From the NCBI RefSeq assembly GCF_000186465.1, contig NZ_GL636091.1, positions 165,188 through 229,187 of the forward strand: 64,000 nt of DNA, written 5' to 3'. Below, one piece after another: positions 19,185 through 28,389 of this stretch; positions within the stretch are counted from its first letter, which is position 1, and each line of letters starts with the position of its first letter. The notes under the pieces were generated by a model. The model saw only the letters and a list, made by a program, of their open reading frames with translations, was not told where the DNA came from and made no database searches. Source of the stretch: Streptococcus australis ATCC 700641. GTDB taxonomy: Bacteria; Bacillota; Bacilli; Lactobacillales; Streptococcaceae. Position numbers and translations under genes: made by a program.

Positions 19185-20381
19185 TTATTGCTTATTTTTC
19201 AACCGTTCTACATCACGGGCAATGACTAACTCTTCATCTGTTGGGATTACCAAGACTCTCACTTTGGCATCTGGTGTTGAAATATCCCCTTCTGCACCAA
19301 AGACATTCTTTTCTGGATCCACATCACAGCCGAACCAAGTCATCCCGTTAATGACTTGTCCACGGATTGTTTTAGAGTTTTCTCCGATACCAGCTGTAAA
19401 GATGATGGCGTCTGCTCCATTCAAGACAGCAAAGTATTGCCCGATGTATTTCTTAATACGATCAACAAAAATATCGTTTGCTAAAAGTGCCTTATCATTC
19501 CCATTGCGCATGGCTTCGTGAATATCACGCATATCACTTGAAAATTCAGATACTCCAAGAAGTCCTGATTCTCTGTTCAAGATACGACTAATGTCCTCCG
19601 GAGTCTTGAAGTCATCTGTATGTTCCATTAAATATGCGATGATTGCTGGATCGATATCACCTGAGCGAGTTCCCATCATCACACCACCAAGTGGAGTGAA
19701 TCCCATAGAAGTATCCACGGAGATCCCTTTATCTACTGCTGTAATAGAAGCTCCATTCCCAATGTGACAAGTGATCAATTTCAACTCTTCGATTGGTTTC
19801 CCAAGAAGTTTAGCCGCTTCATGGGCTACATACTCATGGCTAGTCCCGTGAGCTCCATATTTACGAACCTTGTTTTCAGTGTAATATTTTGTCGGAAGAG
19901 GATAACGATAAGCTTTTTCAGGCATTGTTGTATGGAAAGAAGTGTCAAATACCACCACGCTAGTGATGTCTGGCAACAACTCTTTAAAGGCGCGAATTCC
20001 AGCAGCGTTTGCAGGGTTATGCAAAGGCGCTAATAAAGAAAGTTCTTCTACCTTTTGAAGCACTTCTTCATCTACAAGAGCAGACTCTTTGAAGTACTCA
20101 CCACCTGCAACGACGCGGTGTCCTACTCCAGTGATTTCATCATAGGAAGCAATAATATTAAAACGAATCAAATCATCTAGAAGGATTTTAACCGCTTGTG
20201 TGTGGTTCTCAATGTCTAAAACTTGTTTTTCTGCTCGACCATCAAATTTTACTGTGGAAATGGAATCTTTGAGTCCAATTCTCTCGATGAGCCCTTTTGC
20301 CAAAACTGTTTCTTCTGGCATTTGGTATAATTGCCATTTCAAACTTGAACTACCTGCATTAATTGCAATTGTTTTCGTCAT
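19185..20381 (-). CDS. ackA: Acetate kinase
   Basis: 398 residues. Interconverts acetyl phosphate and acetate with ATP formation at the end of mixed-acid fermentation. Signatures: [17 protein letters not shown] at the N-terminus, [48 protein letters not shown] and [12 protein letters not shown]. Full length. The promoter has a consensus extended -10 with a cre-like site just downstream, so control by CcpA is likely. Confidence 0.98.
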   Translation of the reverse strand: MTKTIAINAGSSSLKWQLYQMPEETVLAKGLIERIGLKDSISTVKFDGRAEKQVLDIENHTQAVKILLDDLIRFNIIASYDEITGVGHRVVAGGEYFKESALVDEEVLQKVEELSLLAPLHNPANAAGIRAFKELLPDITSVVVFDTSFHTTMPEKAYRYPLPTKYYTENKVRKYGAHGTSHEYVAHEAAKLLGKPIEELKLITCHIGNGASITAVDKGISVDTSMGFTPLGGVMMGTRSGDIDPAIIAYLMEHTDDFKTPEDISRILNRESGLLGVSEFSSDMRDIHEAMRNGNDKALLANDIFVDRIKKYIGQYFAVLNGADAIIFTAGIGENSKTIRGQVINGMTWFGCDVDPEKNVFGAEGDISTPDAKVRVLVIPTDEELVIARDVERLKNKQ

Positions 20382-20392
20382 TTTTTTACCTC

Positions 20393-20440
20393 TTTAAGCG
20401 TTTTCACTCCTATTATAGCAAAATTTTGTTTAAATTTCAC
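20393..20440 (-). promoter_or_regulatory. ackA promoter with cre-like site
   Basis: On the minus strand GTGAAA (20440-20435), 17 nt, TATAAT (20417-20412) with a TGC extension. The plus strand at 20393-20406 reads TTTAAGCGTTTTCA, a cre-like palindrome between the -10 and the ribosome-binding site. Confidence 0.65.
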
Positions 20441-21383
20441 TTTCTTTATTCCAGTTTTGAAAACTTTCACGGAATTTCATGACGTCTTCCTGATCTTGCA
20501 AATCGGTTAAGGGATAGACAAATGGTTGGACCTCCGCTTCTTCTTGCTTGCGCAAAACAAAGATGGTTTTTGCTAGATTGGCTGATCGAAAGAGGTTCTC
20601 TGGCAAGGTAACCATGGCCAAGACCTGAGCATGATCCTGCATCCATTTTTTCAGGAGAGGGCTCTGCTCGCTCGTCAAAAGATCATTCGGAGCTAGAAAA
20701 ATAGCGATACCACCCGGCTTTAAGTATTTTAGCGATTGTTCAATCAATAAATGATGGGCATAGGTGTGGCCCTGAGGGGAAGCGACCTGGTAACGACTCG
20801 CAATGGCATCATCTGGATAATAACCGACAGGTAAATCGCTGATAATCACATCGCTCTCTTTCAAAACTTGTGGACGAATGGCATCACCTTGGGCAAAATT
20901 CACATCCGCCTTCATCACTTCTGCCATACTAGCCGCAAGGTCAATCAAGAGATCATCAATTTCCAAGCCCAAATAATCTAAGGAACGCTGACAGTTGTTC
21001 ATCAAGGTTTGGGCCAAGTTCCCTGTTCCACTCCCCATTTCTAGCACATCTACTTGATCGGAACTCGCCAACTGATCCACTAGGAAGACCAGAAGAAATC
21101 CAATCCCATCTGGCGTAAATTGGTGATTGGCCTGTAGGGGCTCTGTTTGGGCAGCCTTCATCAAAAGATACTGGAAGGAACGACGCCACTCTTCCTTGTT
21201 TAAGTTCAAGTCCTTCAGGCGCTGGTTGTTTTCCTTCACTAGAGTCAACTCTGTTTGCCCATCCAGATAGATGGCATTCTGCTCAACTAGAGCATCATAA
21301 AAGTTGGTCTGCAAATCATTTTGGATAGTTTGGGTATTCTCTAATAGGTAGCCGTAGGCTTTCTCAATTTTTTCGAAATTCAT
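20430..21383 (-). CDS. Class I SAM-dependent methyltransferase, YtxK-like
   Basis: 317 residues from the ATG at 21383 (MNFEKIEKAYGY), chosen for GGAGG 5 nt upstream. The SAM-binding motif VLEMGSGTGNLAQTL lies near residue 115 and the catalytic motif VIISDLPVGYYPDD near 180, where DLPV resembles the DPPY/NPPY of N6-adenine methyltransferases. Substrate unknown. It sits directly downstream of comGG, as in pneumococcus, and may be co-transcribed with the pilus operon. Its last codons overlap the ackA -35. Confidence 0.85.
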   Translation of the reverse strand: MNFEKIEKAYGYLLENTQTIQNDLQTNFYDALVEQNAIYLDGQTELTLVKENNQRLKDLNLNKEEWRRSFQYLLMKAAQTEPLQANHQFTPDGIGFLLVFLVDQLASSDQVDVLEMGSGTGNLAQTLMNNCQRSLDYLGLEIDDLLIDLAASMAEVMKADVNFAQGDAIRPQVLKESDVIISDLPVGYYPDDAIASRYQVASPQGHTYAHHLLIEQSLKYLKPGGIAIFLAPNDLLTSEQSPLLKKWMQDHAQVLAMVTLPENLFRSANLAKTIFVLRKQEEAEVQPFVYPLTDLQDQEDVMKFRESFQNWNKESEI

Positions 21384-21414
21384 GCTTTCCTCCATCTCTT
21401 AATCATATCAAATT

Positions 21415-21861
21415 TTAAGAGTTTTCGCTATGCTTTTCGAAGGCCTGAGGCTTCTCTTCCTCAGTCGTGGTCGGGTGGTCTGTGGCCGAATCTGGAGCCT
21501 GCTTCTCCTTTTCCTTCTTGTCGGTTTTTTTCTTTTCACGAGGAGGTAGAGCAAAGGTGAAATGATAGCTTCCCCCATCTTGTAAGTGACTCGTTACGTT
21601 GGCAAAGCCCGATTTTTCTTCCAAATCGACTCGACCAGTTGAGAAGGTTATGGTTTTTTCTTCCCGATCCCAAGTATCAATCGCCAATTGAGCTTGCGCA
21701 TAAGCCTGGATCCGGTGCTGACTAGCAAGGAGGATCCGTCTCTCTGCCACTTGTCTGTTCAGGTAAAACTGAAGCAAGAGACTAAAAACCGCCGACATAA
21801 AAAGGGCATAAAGAAGGATCCCGGCCTCAATCTGCTTCTTTTTTATCCTTTTCCACCACAC
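21415..21861 (-). CDS. comGG: Minor competence pseudopilin ComGG
   Basis: 148 residues, GTG start (MWWKRIKKKQIEAGILLYALFM). One N-terminal hydrophobic helix (about 13-32) without a classical prepilin cleavage motif, as is usual for ComGG, then a soluble part ending in a highly charged, low-complexity tail (KKKTDKKEKEKQAPDS). Last pilus gene of the operon; its start lies inside comGF. Expected in the transformation pilus, on the outer face of the membrane. Confidence 0.85.
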   Translation of the reverse strand: MWWKRIKKKQIEAGILLYALFMSAVFSLLLQFYLNRQVAERRILLASQHRIQAYAQAQLAIDTWDREEKTITFSTGRVDLEEKSGFANVTSHLQDGGSYHFTFALPPREKKKTDKKEKEKQAPDSATDHPTTTEEEKPQAFEKHSENS

Positions 21862-22282
21862 GGTAGACCACCTCCCTTTCTAACCCTTCTTCAAAGCGCA
21901 GTTGAATAGACACCAGATCTCCTCTTTTTTCAATCCTGGCGGATTCAACTCCATCTATCATCGGTTGATAGCCACGGCCAGTCGCATCTGTCTTTCGGAT
22001 ATCTCCCCCCTTAGCCAGTCCAATGGCTATGGGTTTTTGATCCTGAACAAGATAGAATTTGTTATCTCTGACCTCTTCAAATTGGCTACGAGACAATTCA
22101 ATGTCCAGCTGGTCCTGAAAGAGCAACCATTCCTCTTGCTTGATGTGACTTTGGTACTGGAGTTCTTGACGCAAAAGGCTTGTCAATCCTTGAAACACCA
22201 ATAAACCACCGCTGATGACGAGCAGGGCAACCAAGGCCTCCAGTAAAGTAAAGGCTGGCAGTTTAGTTCTTTTCAACAGCAA
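21827..22282 (-). CDS. comGF: Minor competence pseudopilin ComGF
   Basis: 151 residues. The N-terminus LPAFTLLEALVALLVISGG is a prepilin signal with cleavage expected before Phe and the conserved Glu5 of the mature protein. A soluble domain follows. It overlaps comGE by 20 nt and comGG by 35 nt. Confidence 0.88.
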   Translation of the reverse strand: MLLKRTKLPAFTLLEALVALLVISGGLLVFQGLTSLLRQELQYQSHIKQEEWLLFQDQLDIELSRSQFEEVRDNKFYLVQDQKPIAIGLAKGGDIRKTDATGRGYQPMIDGVESARIEKRGDLVSIQLRFEEGLEREVVYRVVEKDKKEAD

Positions 22283-22556
22283 TCACAACCTTTCCTTCAT
22301 GATAGACCTTTAAGGACTTGGCAGACCTCTCCACCTGGACACTGACCTGATTGATGCTCAATTGATCCTGCCTGGTCTGGATCGCCATTTTTGCGACTCG
22401 CAAGACTTCTCCTTGTCTCAACTCTTCTAAGCGCTGCTGTCGCGAGTCCCCTAGCTCTCCCAGCACAAGGGTCGTGAGGACACCAAACATCGCTAAGGCA
22501 ATCAGTCCTTCTAACAAGAGACTAGCGGGGAGCCGTCGATTTTTTAATTTTTCCAT
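22263..22556 (-). CDS. comGE: Minor competence pseudopilin ComGE
   Basis: 97 residues from the ATG at 22556; a TTG two codons earlier is an alternative. Prepilin-like N-terminus RRLPASLLLEGLIALAMFG with the conserved Glu at mature position 5, then a short soluble domain. It overlaps both neighbours, a sign of tight translational coupling. Confidence 0.85.
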   Translation of the reverse strand: MEKLKNRRLPASLLLEGLIALAMFGVLTTLVLGELGDSRQQRLEELRQGEVLRVAKMAIQTRQDQLSINQVSVQVERSAKSLKVYHEGKVVIAVEKN

Positions 22557-22947
22557 TCCCAATTGCCAACTGATAAGTCACCACCTCTTTCTCTGTCTGA
22601 AATTGAATCTTGGTCAGGCTTGAATTGCCTCCTGCTGGATCAAAGGTCAGTTGCTTCTCTCTGACCACTTCCACCCCTTTTGGAAGCGGTAATTCTTGAT
22701 AGGGACTATGAACCCCACCGTGGTCGATGGAAAGAAGAGCTCTCTCCTCTTTTGCAATACTCATCTTTTGTGTCTCCTGATAGACCCGTTCAAATTCCGA
22801 GAAAAACAATGTTTCTTCCACCTGCCCAAAGGCTTGATGGACTGACCCAGCTAGCAGCCAACATAGAAGACTGACGATACCTAGAGTTAGTAAGCTCTCT
22901 AGAAGGGTAAAAGCCTTAATCTCCAACCGCACGGTGATCACCTGCAT
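22522..22947 (-). CDS. comGD: Minor competence pseudopilin ComGD
   Basis: 141 residues with a prepilin signal IKAFTLLESLLTLGIVSLL and a soluble domain of about 105 residues. It overlaps comGC by 32 nt and comGE by 35 nt. Confidence 0.88.
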   Translation of the reverse strand: MQVITVRLEIKAFTLLESLLTLGIVSLLCWLLAGSVHQAFGQVEETLFFSEFERVYQETQKMSIAKEERALLSIDHGGVHSPYQELPLPKGVEVVREKQLTFDPAGGNSSLTKIQFQTEKEVVTYQLAIGNGKIKKSTAPR

Positions 22948-23233
22948 TCTTCACATAGTGAGCACGGTAGGCTTCTGCTTGTTTTTGAGTGATTTGTCCT
23001 TCTGCGACTAGCTTAGAAAGACTAGCTTTTTCATTCTGATGATTGAGTTCATAGAGCTCAGCCTGGCTCTCCACGACTTTGACGACTGCTCGATTTCCTG
23101 TATCTGTTACCGAATCTTTCTGCTTGGTCAAGTTCGGAACAAAGAGCAAGAGAAGAACGCTGATAATGAGCAAAACAACTAACATTTCAATCAGTGTAAA
23201 AGCTTTTACTTTGAGTGTATGCAATGATTTCAT
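22916..23233 (-). CDS. comGC: Major competence pilin ComGC
   Basis: 105 residues. Signal KVKAFTLIEMLVVLLIISV with cleavage by the prepilin peptidase expected after Ala and the conserved Glu5; a short soluble domain follows. This is the main subunit of the transformation pilus, which captures DNA outside the cell. Its start overlaps the comGB stop by 4 nt. Confidence 0.93.
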   Translation of the reverse strand: MKSLHTLKVKAFTLIEMLVVLLIISVLLLLFVPNLTKQKDSVTDTGNRAVVKVVESQAELYELNHQNEKASLSKLVAEGQITQKQAEAYRAHYVKNAGDHRAVGD

Positions 23234-24252
23234 AAAGGAACCTCCAAATTTTCATAAATCGGCAGCAACATGGCTGCATAGAGTAAAACAATCATGAGAG
23301 CGACAAAGATAAAGACCAGCGGTTGGACGACATTCATGGCCTTGTTCAAACGATGGAAAAAGCCTGCCCAAGTCTTGTCTGCATAGATCTCCAACTCACT
23401 ACCGAGTTTGGATTTGGCTTCCCCATATTCAATCATGAGGGCCAGCTCTCGTTTAAAGAAAGGATAAGTCTGAATATGGTCAGAAAAAGAAATCCCCCTA
23501 GCCAAGGCTACTTCTAAATCCTGTCCAATCTCTCGAAAGAGACGGGAACGTTGCCCCTGCATCACAGGAAAAATTTGATTCAGCTCCAACCCTTGGGCAA
23601 TCATACTTCCCCATTCTCGAGCATAAAAAGCGGTCAGATAATCCTGTAAGAAGGGGCGAAGAAAAGGAAATCTAGCCAAACATGAAACCAGGGCCAGCCG
23701 TTTGGCACGACGGCCTAGGAAAAGGAGCATCAAAACTCCAATCGTCAGCAACACACTCCCTAACAAAACATACTGGGGAAAGATACTAATCAGTCGTGTC
23801 GCCCCATTTTGATTCTCCAACTGGGGCAAGAGATAATTTTTCAGCCCCAGCATAATCAAGATCAAAAATCCCAACAAGAGCACGGGATAGGTCGCCACCT
23901 CAACTAGTTTCTTTCGAACCTGGGTCAGATTTTCCAAGTAGCTACGGATCTTTTCTAAACTTAAGGTAACATTTCCATGCTGCTCCGCCAGTGCCAATTG
24001 AGTCGTTACCTGATCGGAGAAACCTAGATCAGAGAGAATGGCTGACAGGGGCTTCCCGTTGGCAAGTCCGACCTGCATCCTCTCGACAAAATCTGCCTCT
24101 ACCAATTGACTGCGCCGAAGAAAGTCGATGACCTCTGATAGATGAAAGCCACTGCTGTAGAGATTGTGAAAGAGTTCAATGACATGTTCTTGCTTAGCAA
24201 TCGATAATTTTTTCGGCTTGCGCCTGATCCAGCTCAATATGTCCCGCTTCAT
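23230..24252 (-). CDS. comGB: Competence pilus inner-membrane platform protein ComGB
   Basis: About 340 residues of the GspF family, with two repeated domains around membrane helices (VATYPVLLLGFLILIMLGLK near the middle; VVQPLVFIFVALMIVLLYA at the C-terminus) and the family motif TYPVLLL. It anchors pilus assembly in the membrane. The frame is open upstream to 24327, inside comGA; I place the start at MKRDILSWIRRKPKK (24252), but no strong ribosome-binding site decides it. Confidence 0.88.
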   Translation of the reverse strand: MKRDILSWIRRKPKKLSIAKQEHVIELFHNLYSSGFHLSEVIDFLRRSQLVEADFVERMQVGLANGKPLSAILSDLGFSDQVTTQLALAEQHGNVTLSLEKIRSYLENLTQVRKKLVEVATYPVLLLGFLILIMLGLKNYLLPQLENQNGATRLISIFPQYVLLGSVLLTIGVLMLLFLGRRAKRLALVSCLARFPFLRPFLQDYLTAFYAREWGSMIAQGLELNQIFPVMQGQRSRLFREIGQDLEVALARGISFSDHIQTYPFFKRELALMIEYGEAKSKLGSELEIYADKTWAGFFHRLNKAMNVVQPLVFIFVALMIVLLYAAMLLPIYENLEVPL

Positions 24253-25135
24253 AAAGCGCATCCATTTGCTGGTTCCACTGTTGACTGGAGTGGTTTTGGT
24301 AATCTTGGATGGCAAAGTCAGTGACACCTCCTCCCTTTATCAAACGCTGGTAACAGATCCCTTGAAGGACAATCCGTAACTCCTCCTCACTCACCCCCAA
24401 CTCCAGTAGGCGTTCATAAACCCCAGGAATGCTCTTGGCATGGATGGTAGAAAAGACCGTCACACCTGTCAGACTAGCCCGAATAACTGCACGAGCTGTC
24501 TCCGTGTCACGAATTTCTCCGATGAGGAGGAGATCCGGGCGATGACGCAGAGACAGTTTAATCAAGCTATCATAAGTCATGCCAATCGCTTCATTGAGCT
24601 GCAGTTGCAGCATCTCTTCTTGCTTAATTTCTACGGGATCTTCAATCGACATGACTTGTTGCCCCGAAAATTTTTTCTTGGCCAGGGCATGCATCAGTGT
24701 TGTCTTCCCCGATCCGACTGGACCCGCAAATAAGTAGAGCCCCCGCTTACTCACCTTCTCTTCTAGCTCTTGAAGTTGGTCGAACCAGAAACGGAGCTCC
24801 CGGTCCTCATTGTGGAGCAGGCGAATAACTAAACTCTCGTATCCCCTATAGTCTCCCACAGTAGACAAGCGTAAGGACAAGACCTTATCCCCTAGAGAAT
24901 AGTCACAGGAGCCCAATTGACTCCGGCGCCTTTCCCCCACATTCATCCCTGCCATAAACTTAAAATGACTGATGACCGCTACCATTTGTTCTTGCGAATA
25001 GGTCTCGACAAAGCGTCGCTCATCCCCAACCCTTAGAAAGAGCTGATAGTCTGATGCTCGAGGAACAAAATAAATATCCTGAGCTTCGGCATTCGATGCC
25101 ATTCGAATTATGGATTGTGCAATTTCTTGAACCAT
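24194..25135 (-). CDS. comGA: Competence pilus assembly ATPase ComGA
   Basis: 313 residues, type II/IV secretion ATPase. Walker A GPVGSGKTTLMHAL, Asp box MSIEDPVEI, Walker B DLLLIGEIRDTETA and the His box TGVTVFSTIHAKS are present. The start at 25135 (MVQEIAQSIIRM) follows AAAGGAGGAAAT; longer readings run into the cin-box promoter and are wrong. First gene of the comGA-GG operon, powering the DNA-uptake pilus at the inner face of the membrane. Confidence 0.96.
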   Translation of the reverse strand: MVQEIAQSIIRMASNAEAQDIYFVPRASDYQLFLRVGDERRFVETYSQEQMVAVISHFKFMAGMNVGERRRSQLGSCDYSLGDKVLSLRLSTVGDYRGYESLVIRLLHNEDRELRFWFDQLQELEEKVSKRGLYLFAGPVGSGKTTLMHALAKKKFSGQQVMSIEDPVEIKQEEMLQLQLNEAIGMTYDSLIKLSLRHRPDLLLIGEIRDTETARAVIRASLTGVTVFSTIHAKSIPGVYERLLELGVSEEELRIVLQGICYQRLIKGGGVTDFAIQDYQNHSSQQWNQQMDALYEAGHIELDQAQAEKIIDC

Positions 25136-25155
25136 ATTTCCTCCTTTCACTATAT

Positions 25156-25163
25156 AATTCGCA
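25156..25163 (-). promoter_or_regulatory. cin-box (ComX/SigX promoter) of the comG operon
   Basis: The minus strand reads TGCGAATT followed by ATATAG, the same layout as the ssbB box (TACGAATT, ATATAAG). It lies 20 nt before the comGA start. Confidence 0.8.
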
Positions 25164-25240
25164 ATTAATTGGCCAACTAGCGCTGGATTTAGAAAAAAGA
25201 GCAAAAAAAAGAAACTCAACTGCATATTGAATTTCTCTTC

Positions 25241-25618
25241 CTATAGATTATTGCTCTCGTAGTCTAGCTTACAAGAGCGATGAGCCGTGTGGGCATTCTC
25301 TTTTTCGTAGCCTGGACGGCGCTTGCTTCTCGGTATCTTCTGATCGTTTTCTAACAAGGCGACTGAATGATATTGTTGCACGTATTCCGCACACTCTTCA
25401 CACCAGCGCTGATCCTCAGGATCCCAAAAAATCGTCATTAAATCACTTCTACTTTTAAATAATGGAGATTGCTCTCTTAAAAGTAACCATTGGCGTTTGT
25501 AGTATTTGAGGGCTTCATAATAGTCATCAAAACTCTGACTAGTGACAATGTCCTTCTCCCAATCTTCTAAAAACCACCAGGGTTCATAATCCCCATACAT
25601 TTCAATTACTTGATACAT
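25241..25618 (-). CDS. DUF1033-family protein
   Basis: 125 residues, soluble, rich in aromatic residues (YGDYEPWWFLEDWEKD; TIFWDPEDQRWCEECAEY). It matches streptococcal DUF1033 proteins, which stand just upstream of comGA in pneumococcus too. Two cysteines as CEEC could bind metal. Function unknown. A TATAAT at about 25649 may be its promoter. Confidence 0.82.
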   Translation of the reverse strand: MYQVIEMYGDYEPWWFLEDWEKDIVTSQSFDDYYEALKYYKRQWLLLREQSPLFKSRSDLMTIFWDPEDQRWCEECAEYVQQYHSVALLENDQKIPRSKRRPGYEKENAHTAHRSCKLDYESNNL

Positions 25619-25777
25619 ATTTCTCTCCGTCCTTTGTATCCAATATTATATATAAAATCCTTTGATAACAAAAGAATTCTGCTTATGAAAGAAAGATAAA
25701 GTAAATTTTCCGAACATTTTCATGCTTTTCTTTCAAAATCTCCCCTTATGGAGGAGAGAAAGGCTATTTTTTGACAA

Positions 25778-25811
25778 GAAAAAACTGAGAACCTAAAGTT
25801 CTCAGTTTTTC
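25778..25811 (-). terminator. Intrinsic terminator of the exopolysaccharide operon
   Basis: A 13-bp stem AAAAACTGAGAAC with GTTCTCAGTTTTT around CTAAA; on the minus strand a T run follows. Confidence 0.85.
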
Positions 25812-25824
25812 AAATGATGATCCA

Positions 25825-26928
25825 TTAGAACAATTGAAGGGCAATCATGGTTGTCATGGTTGCATCGTAATAATTTTCTGTTGATAGATCTTGCATAAAG
25901 ATAAACTTGTTCTGCTGCACCAATTTGAGATAGCCATCTCCATTTTCAGCCGCATAAGATACCGGAGCAATGAAGCTAGCTGCTTGGTACTGATGAAGGG
26001 CATTGCCTTTCAGATCATAGCCTGCATAGATATTCCGTTGCTTCATGAAGAAATCCAGCATCTTCTTGCCCAATTTTTGACTGGTCTTGTCCTGGCTTTG
26101 AGCCAAGTTGTATGGCAGACGACAAGCATTGTAAGAATAAGCACCATCGTACTTGGATTCGATGGTATCTGGATCCGCTACACGCGCTCCTTGTTCATCT
26201 ACCCACATAAAGTCTGGCAGAAGGCCTGTTTTAGTTTGTGAACTGATAGCGTCAAGCTGGGCCAACATCTTCTCTTTAATACTTAACCATTGTTCATTTC
26301 CAGTCAACTCATAGAAGGATTGGAAAAAGGATGGAAGGGTATCAGAGGTTCTCATCAAGTGATAGAATTCGGAATCTTGATTGGCCCAATTCCCAACGGT
26401 CAAGACACCCGTTGTCTCATTGTAGTTGTACTTGAGAATATCGTCCAAGATAGCCTTGGCTTGCTGTTGATAGCCTTTACCTTTTTCAGGCCACTGTTTT
26501 GCTGCCTCCATCAAGGCATAGGCTATATATAGATCACCATCCGTCGCATTTTGATGCTCAGATGAAAGCTCCCCTTTTTTGATGATTTGTTTCCAAGCCA
26601 TTAATTGGGTATCGTCTAAGCGATTGTTTTGATAATACCGATACAGACGGTCAAAATCCTCTTGATTGGCTAGGTCTTTCTTGGCAGCCTCTACTGTGAT
26701 TAGCATGCCATAACCTTGCGCTTCTGATAAGACAACCGTTTCTTGGTCACTGTTAGTCGTACGAACATAGGACTGTTTTCCATCCGTCACGAGGTAGTGT
26801 TCCGTCCATTGACGATAGAGGCGGTTCCGCATCTCCACCTTGCTTCTTGTCCGAGCCAAGAAGAGAGTCAAACAAAAGACTGCCAGGATGACCACAAACC
26901 ATAAATATTTCATTTTTTTTGTTCTCAT
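25825..26928 (-). CDS. Glycoside hydrolase family 8 protein, membrane-anchored
   Basis: 367 residues from the ATG at 26928 (MRTKKMKYLWFVVIL), set by TTAGGAGG 6 nt upstream. An N-terminal hydrophobic helix (about 6-25) anchors or exports it. GH8 motifs: VLSEAQGYGMLI, carrying the catalytic Glu, and HQNATDGDLYIAYALM, carrying a catalytic Asp. GH8 enzymes cut beta-1,4 glucan or amino-sugar chains and often sit in bacterial polysaccharide synthase operons, where they trim or release the polymer. Last gene of the exopolysaccharide operon, 8 nt after the glycosyltransferase. Confidence 0.88.
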   Translation of the reverse strand: MRTKKMKYLWFVVILAVFCLTLFLARTRSKVEMRNRLYRQWTEHYLVTDGKQSYVRTTNSDQETVVLSEAQGYGMLITVEAAKKDLANQEDFDRLYRYYQNNRLDDTQLMAWKQIIKKGELSSEHQNATDGDLYIAYALMEAAKQWPEKGKGYQQQAKAILDDILKYNYNETTGVLTVGNWANQDSEFYHLMRTSDTLPSFFQSFYELTGNEQWLSIKEKMLAQLDAISSQTKTGLLPDFMWVDEQGARVADPDTIESKYDGAYSYNACRLPYNLAQSQDKTSQKLGKKMLDFFMKQRNIYAGYDLKGNALHQYQAASFIAPVSYAAENGDGYLKLVQQNKFIFMQDLSTENYYDATMTTMIALQLF

Positions 26929-26936
26929 AAGTCCTC

Positions 26937-28247
26937 CTAACCAGCAAACCGTTTCGTTTTCACCCACTTGGTTCCTTCACGGTGAAGCAATTTATCCATG
27001 ATGATGGATGAAATCGAATCAATCGAAACAATGATAAAGAGTTGGGAATAGCTAAAGTAGGCTGCTAGGGCCAACCAAATCTGTTTCACCGTCGCCTGAC
27101 CAAACTGAGAAGCCATGGCAATGTTGATTTGCAACAAATACAAACCAATCATTAGCACCCAGTTAAAGAGCATCAATTGGGCAATGTAGATATTTTCGGA
27201 GTCAAAAGCAAAAGGAATCTGTACACCCGGAGCAAAGAGATGGATAAACATGGCAAGGACATTGGCAAAGAAAATCAAGTCTGACAAGACAATCGCTGCA
27301 TTAAACCAGAAGAAAATACATGAATAGTTGAAGACCTCTAGTTTTACCCGCCAGTTCCCTTTTCCGAATAAGTGTTTAAAGTTGGAAAGTACAACCTCGT
27401 AGTTCCCTTTTGCCCAACGTTTCCGTTGCATGTAGTAGGTTTTTAGGGTCTCTGGCTCTTGTTGGAAGGCTTCCGAGTTGTAAGCCAAGGCGATCAGTTT
27501 TCCGCTTTGCATAATCTTGAAGGAAATATCCGTATCTTCCGTCAAGGCACCATTCTTCCAACCACCGATACTTTTGACAAATTCTGTTTGGATAATAAAG
27601 TTGGTCCCTGGAATCCGTCCGATTTTGAAGAGATTCCACATCCCGACGTGGTGAACCCGTTGGGTCACGACGATTTCTTGGTTGATACAACGCGTCAAGA
27701 AATTCTGGTTGGCATTTCTTGTCTTGTTGCGTCCAAATGAAGCCACATGGCGTTCTGGATCTTTAAGAACTTCCTTGACCAAGAAATAAAGAGCATTTTT
27801 CTCAGGCATTGCATCCGCATCATAGACACAGATATAATCTCCTGTCGCCATCTTCAAGGCATCATTCAAGACCCCAGCTTTCCCACCTGTACCAGTACGG
27901 TCAATAATGGTCACATCCCGTCCAGCGTATTCAGGAAGGGCTTTGACAGCCAGACACTCCTCATAGGTACGATCTGAGCAGTTATCAGCAAAGAGAAGTA
28001 ATTCCACACGATCATGAGGGTAATTCATATCCAAAATGGCCTTAGCAGTTTGTGCAATCACAACATCTTCGTTATGAGCAGGTACCACGATGGTTACTTT
28101 CGGATAATAGAGAAGCGGGCTCGTATCCACACGGAAATCACTGTGTTTCAACCAGAATTGAACCGCTGAAATCAGGATCACCAAGCCCTAGGCTAGAGAT
28201 AACCAGATAGAAATCAAGGTGAAAATCATTAAAATTTGACTAATCAT
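26937..28247 (-). pseudogene. Family 2 processive glycosyltransferase with in-frame amber codon
   Basis: The natural start is the ATG at 28247, overlapping the preceding gene by 8 nt. Codon 20 (28190-28188) is TAG; the frame then continues without a break for 416 codons. The GT2 domain is intact: VTIVVPAHNEDVVI, DADAMPEKNALYF, TEDTDISFKIMQ and the processive-type QRKRWAKGNYEV (QxxRW motif), with four or five membrane helices after it. The amber codon falls inside the first membrane helix. Restart at the TTG at 28184 would give 415 residues lacking part of that helix, but no good ribosome-binding site precedes it. Read as a cellulose/poly-N-acetylhexosamine-type synthase, probably inactive or reduced in this strain unless suppressed or a sequencing error. 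Confidence 0.8.
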
Positions 28248-28380
28248 GGTCCACCGCCTTAAAGTTTTTGTTTACCCGATGGTAGATGACCAAATAGGCA
28301 ATAAATAATGCACAAAAGCATACAGCAAAGAATAGACTAATCCCTAGGGCCAGCCCAAAAAATAGATTTGTAAGAGTCAT
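28240..28380 (-). CDS. Small membrane protein of 46 residues in the exopolysaccharide operon
   Basis: ATG at 28380 preceded by TTAGGAGGGACCG, stop TAG overlapping the glycosyltransferase start by 8 nt. It starts MTLTNLFFGLALGISLFFAV, with one long hydrophobic helix (about 5-33) and the charged tail YHRVNKNFKAVDHD. Ribosome-binding site and coupling to both neighbours argue that it is translated. It may be a small subunit or assembly factor of the synthase; that is inference. Confidence 0.72.
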   Translation of the reverse strand: MTLTNLFFGLALGISLFFAVCFCALFIAYLVIYHRVNKNFKAVDHD

Positions 28381-28389
28381 CGGTCCCTC

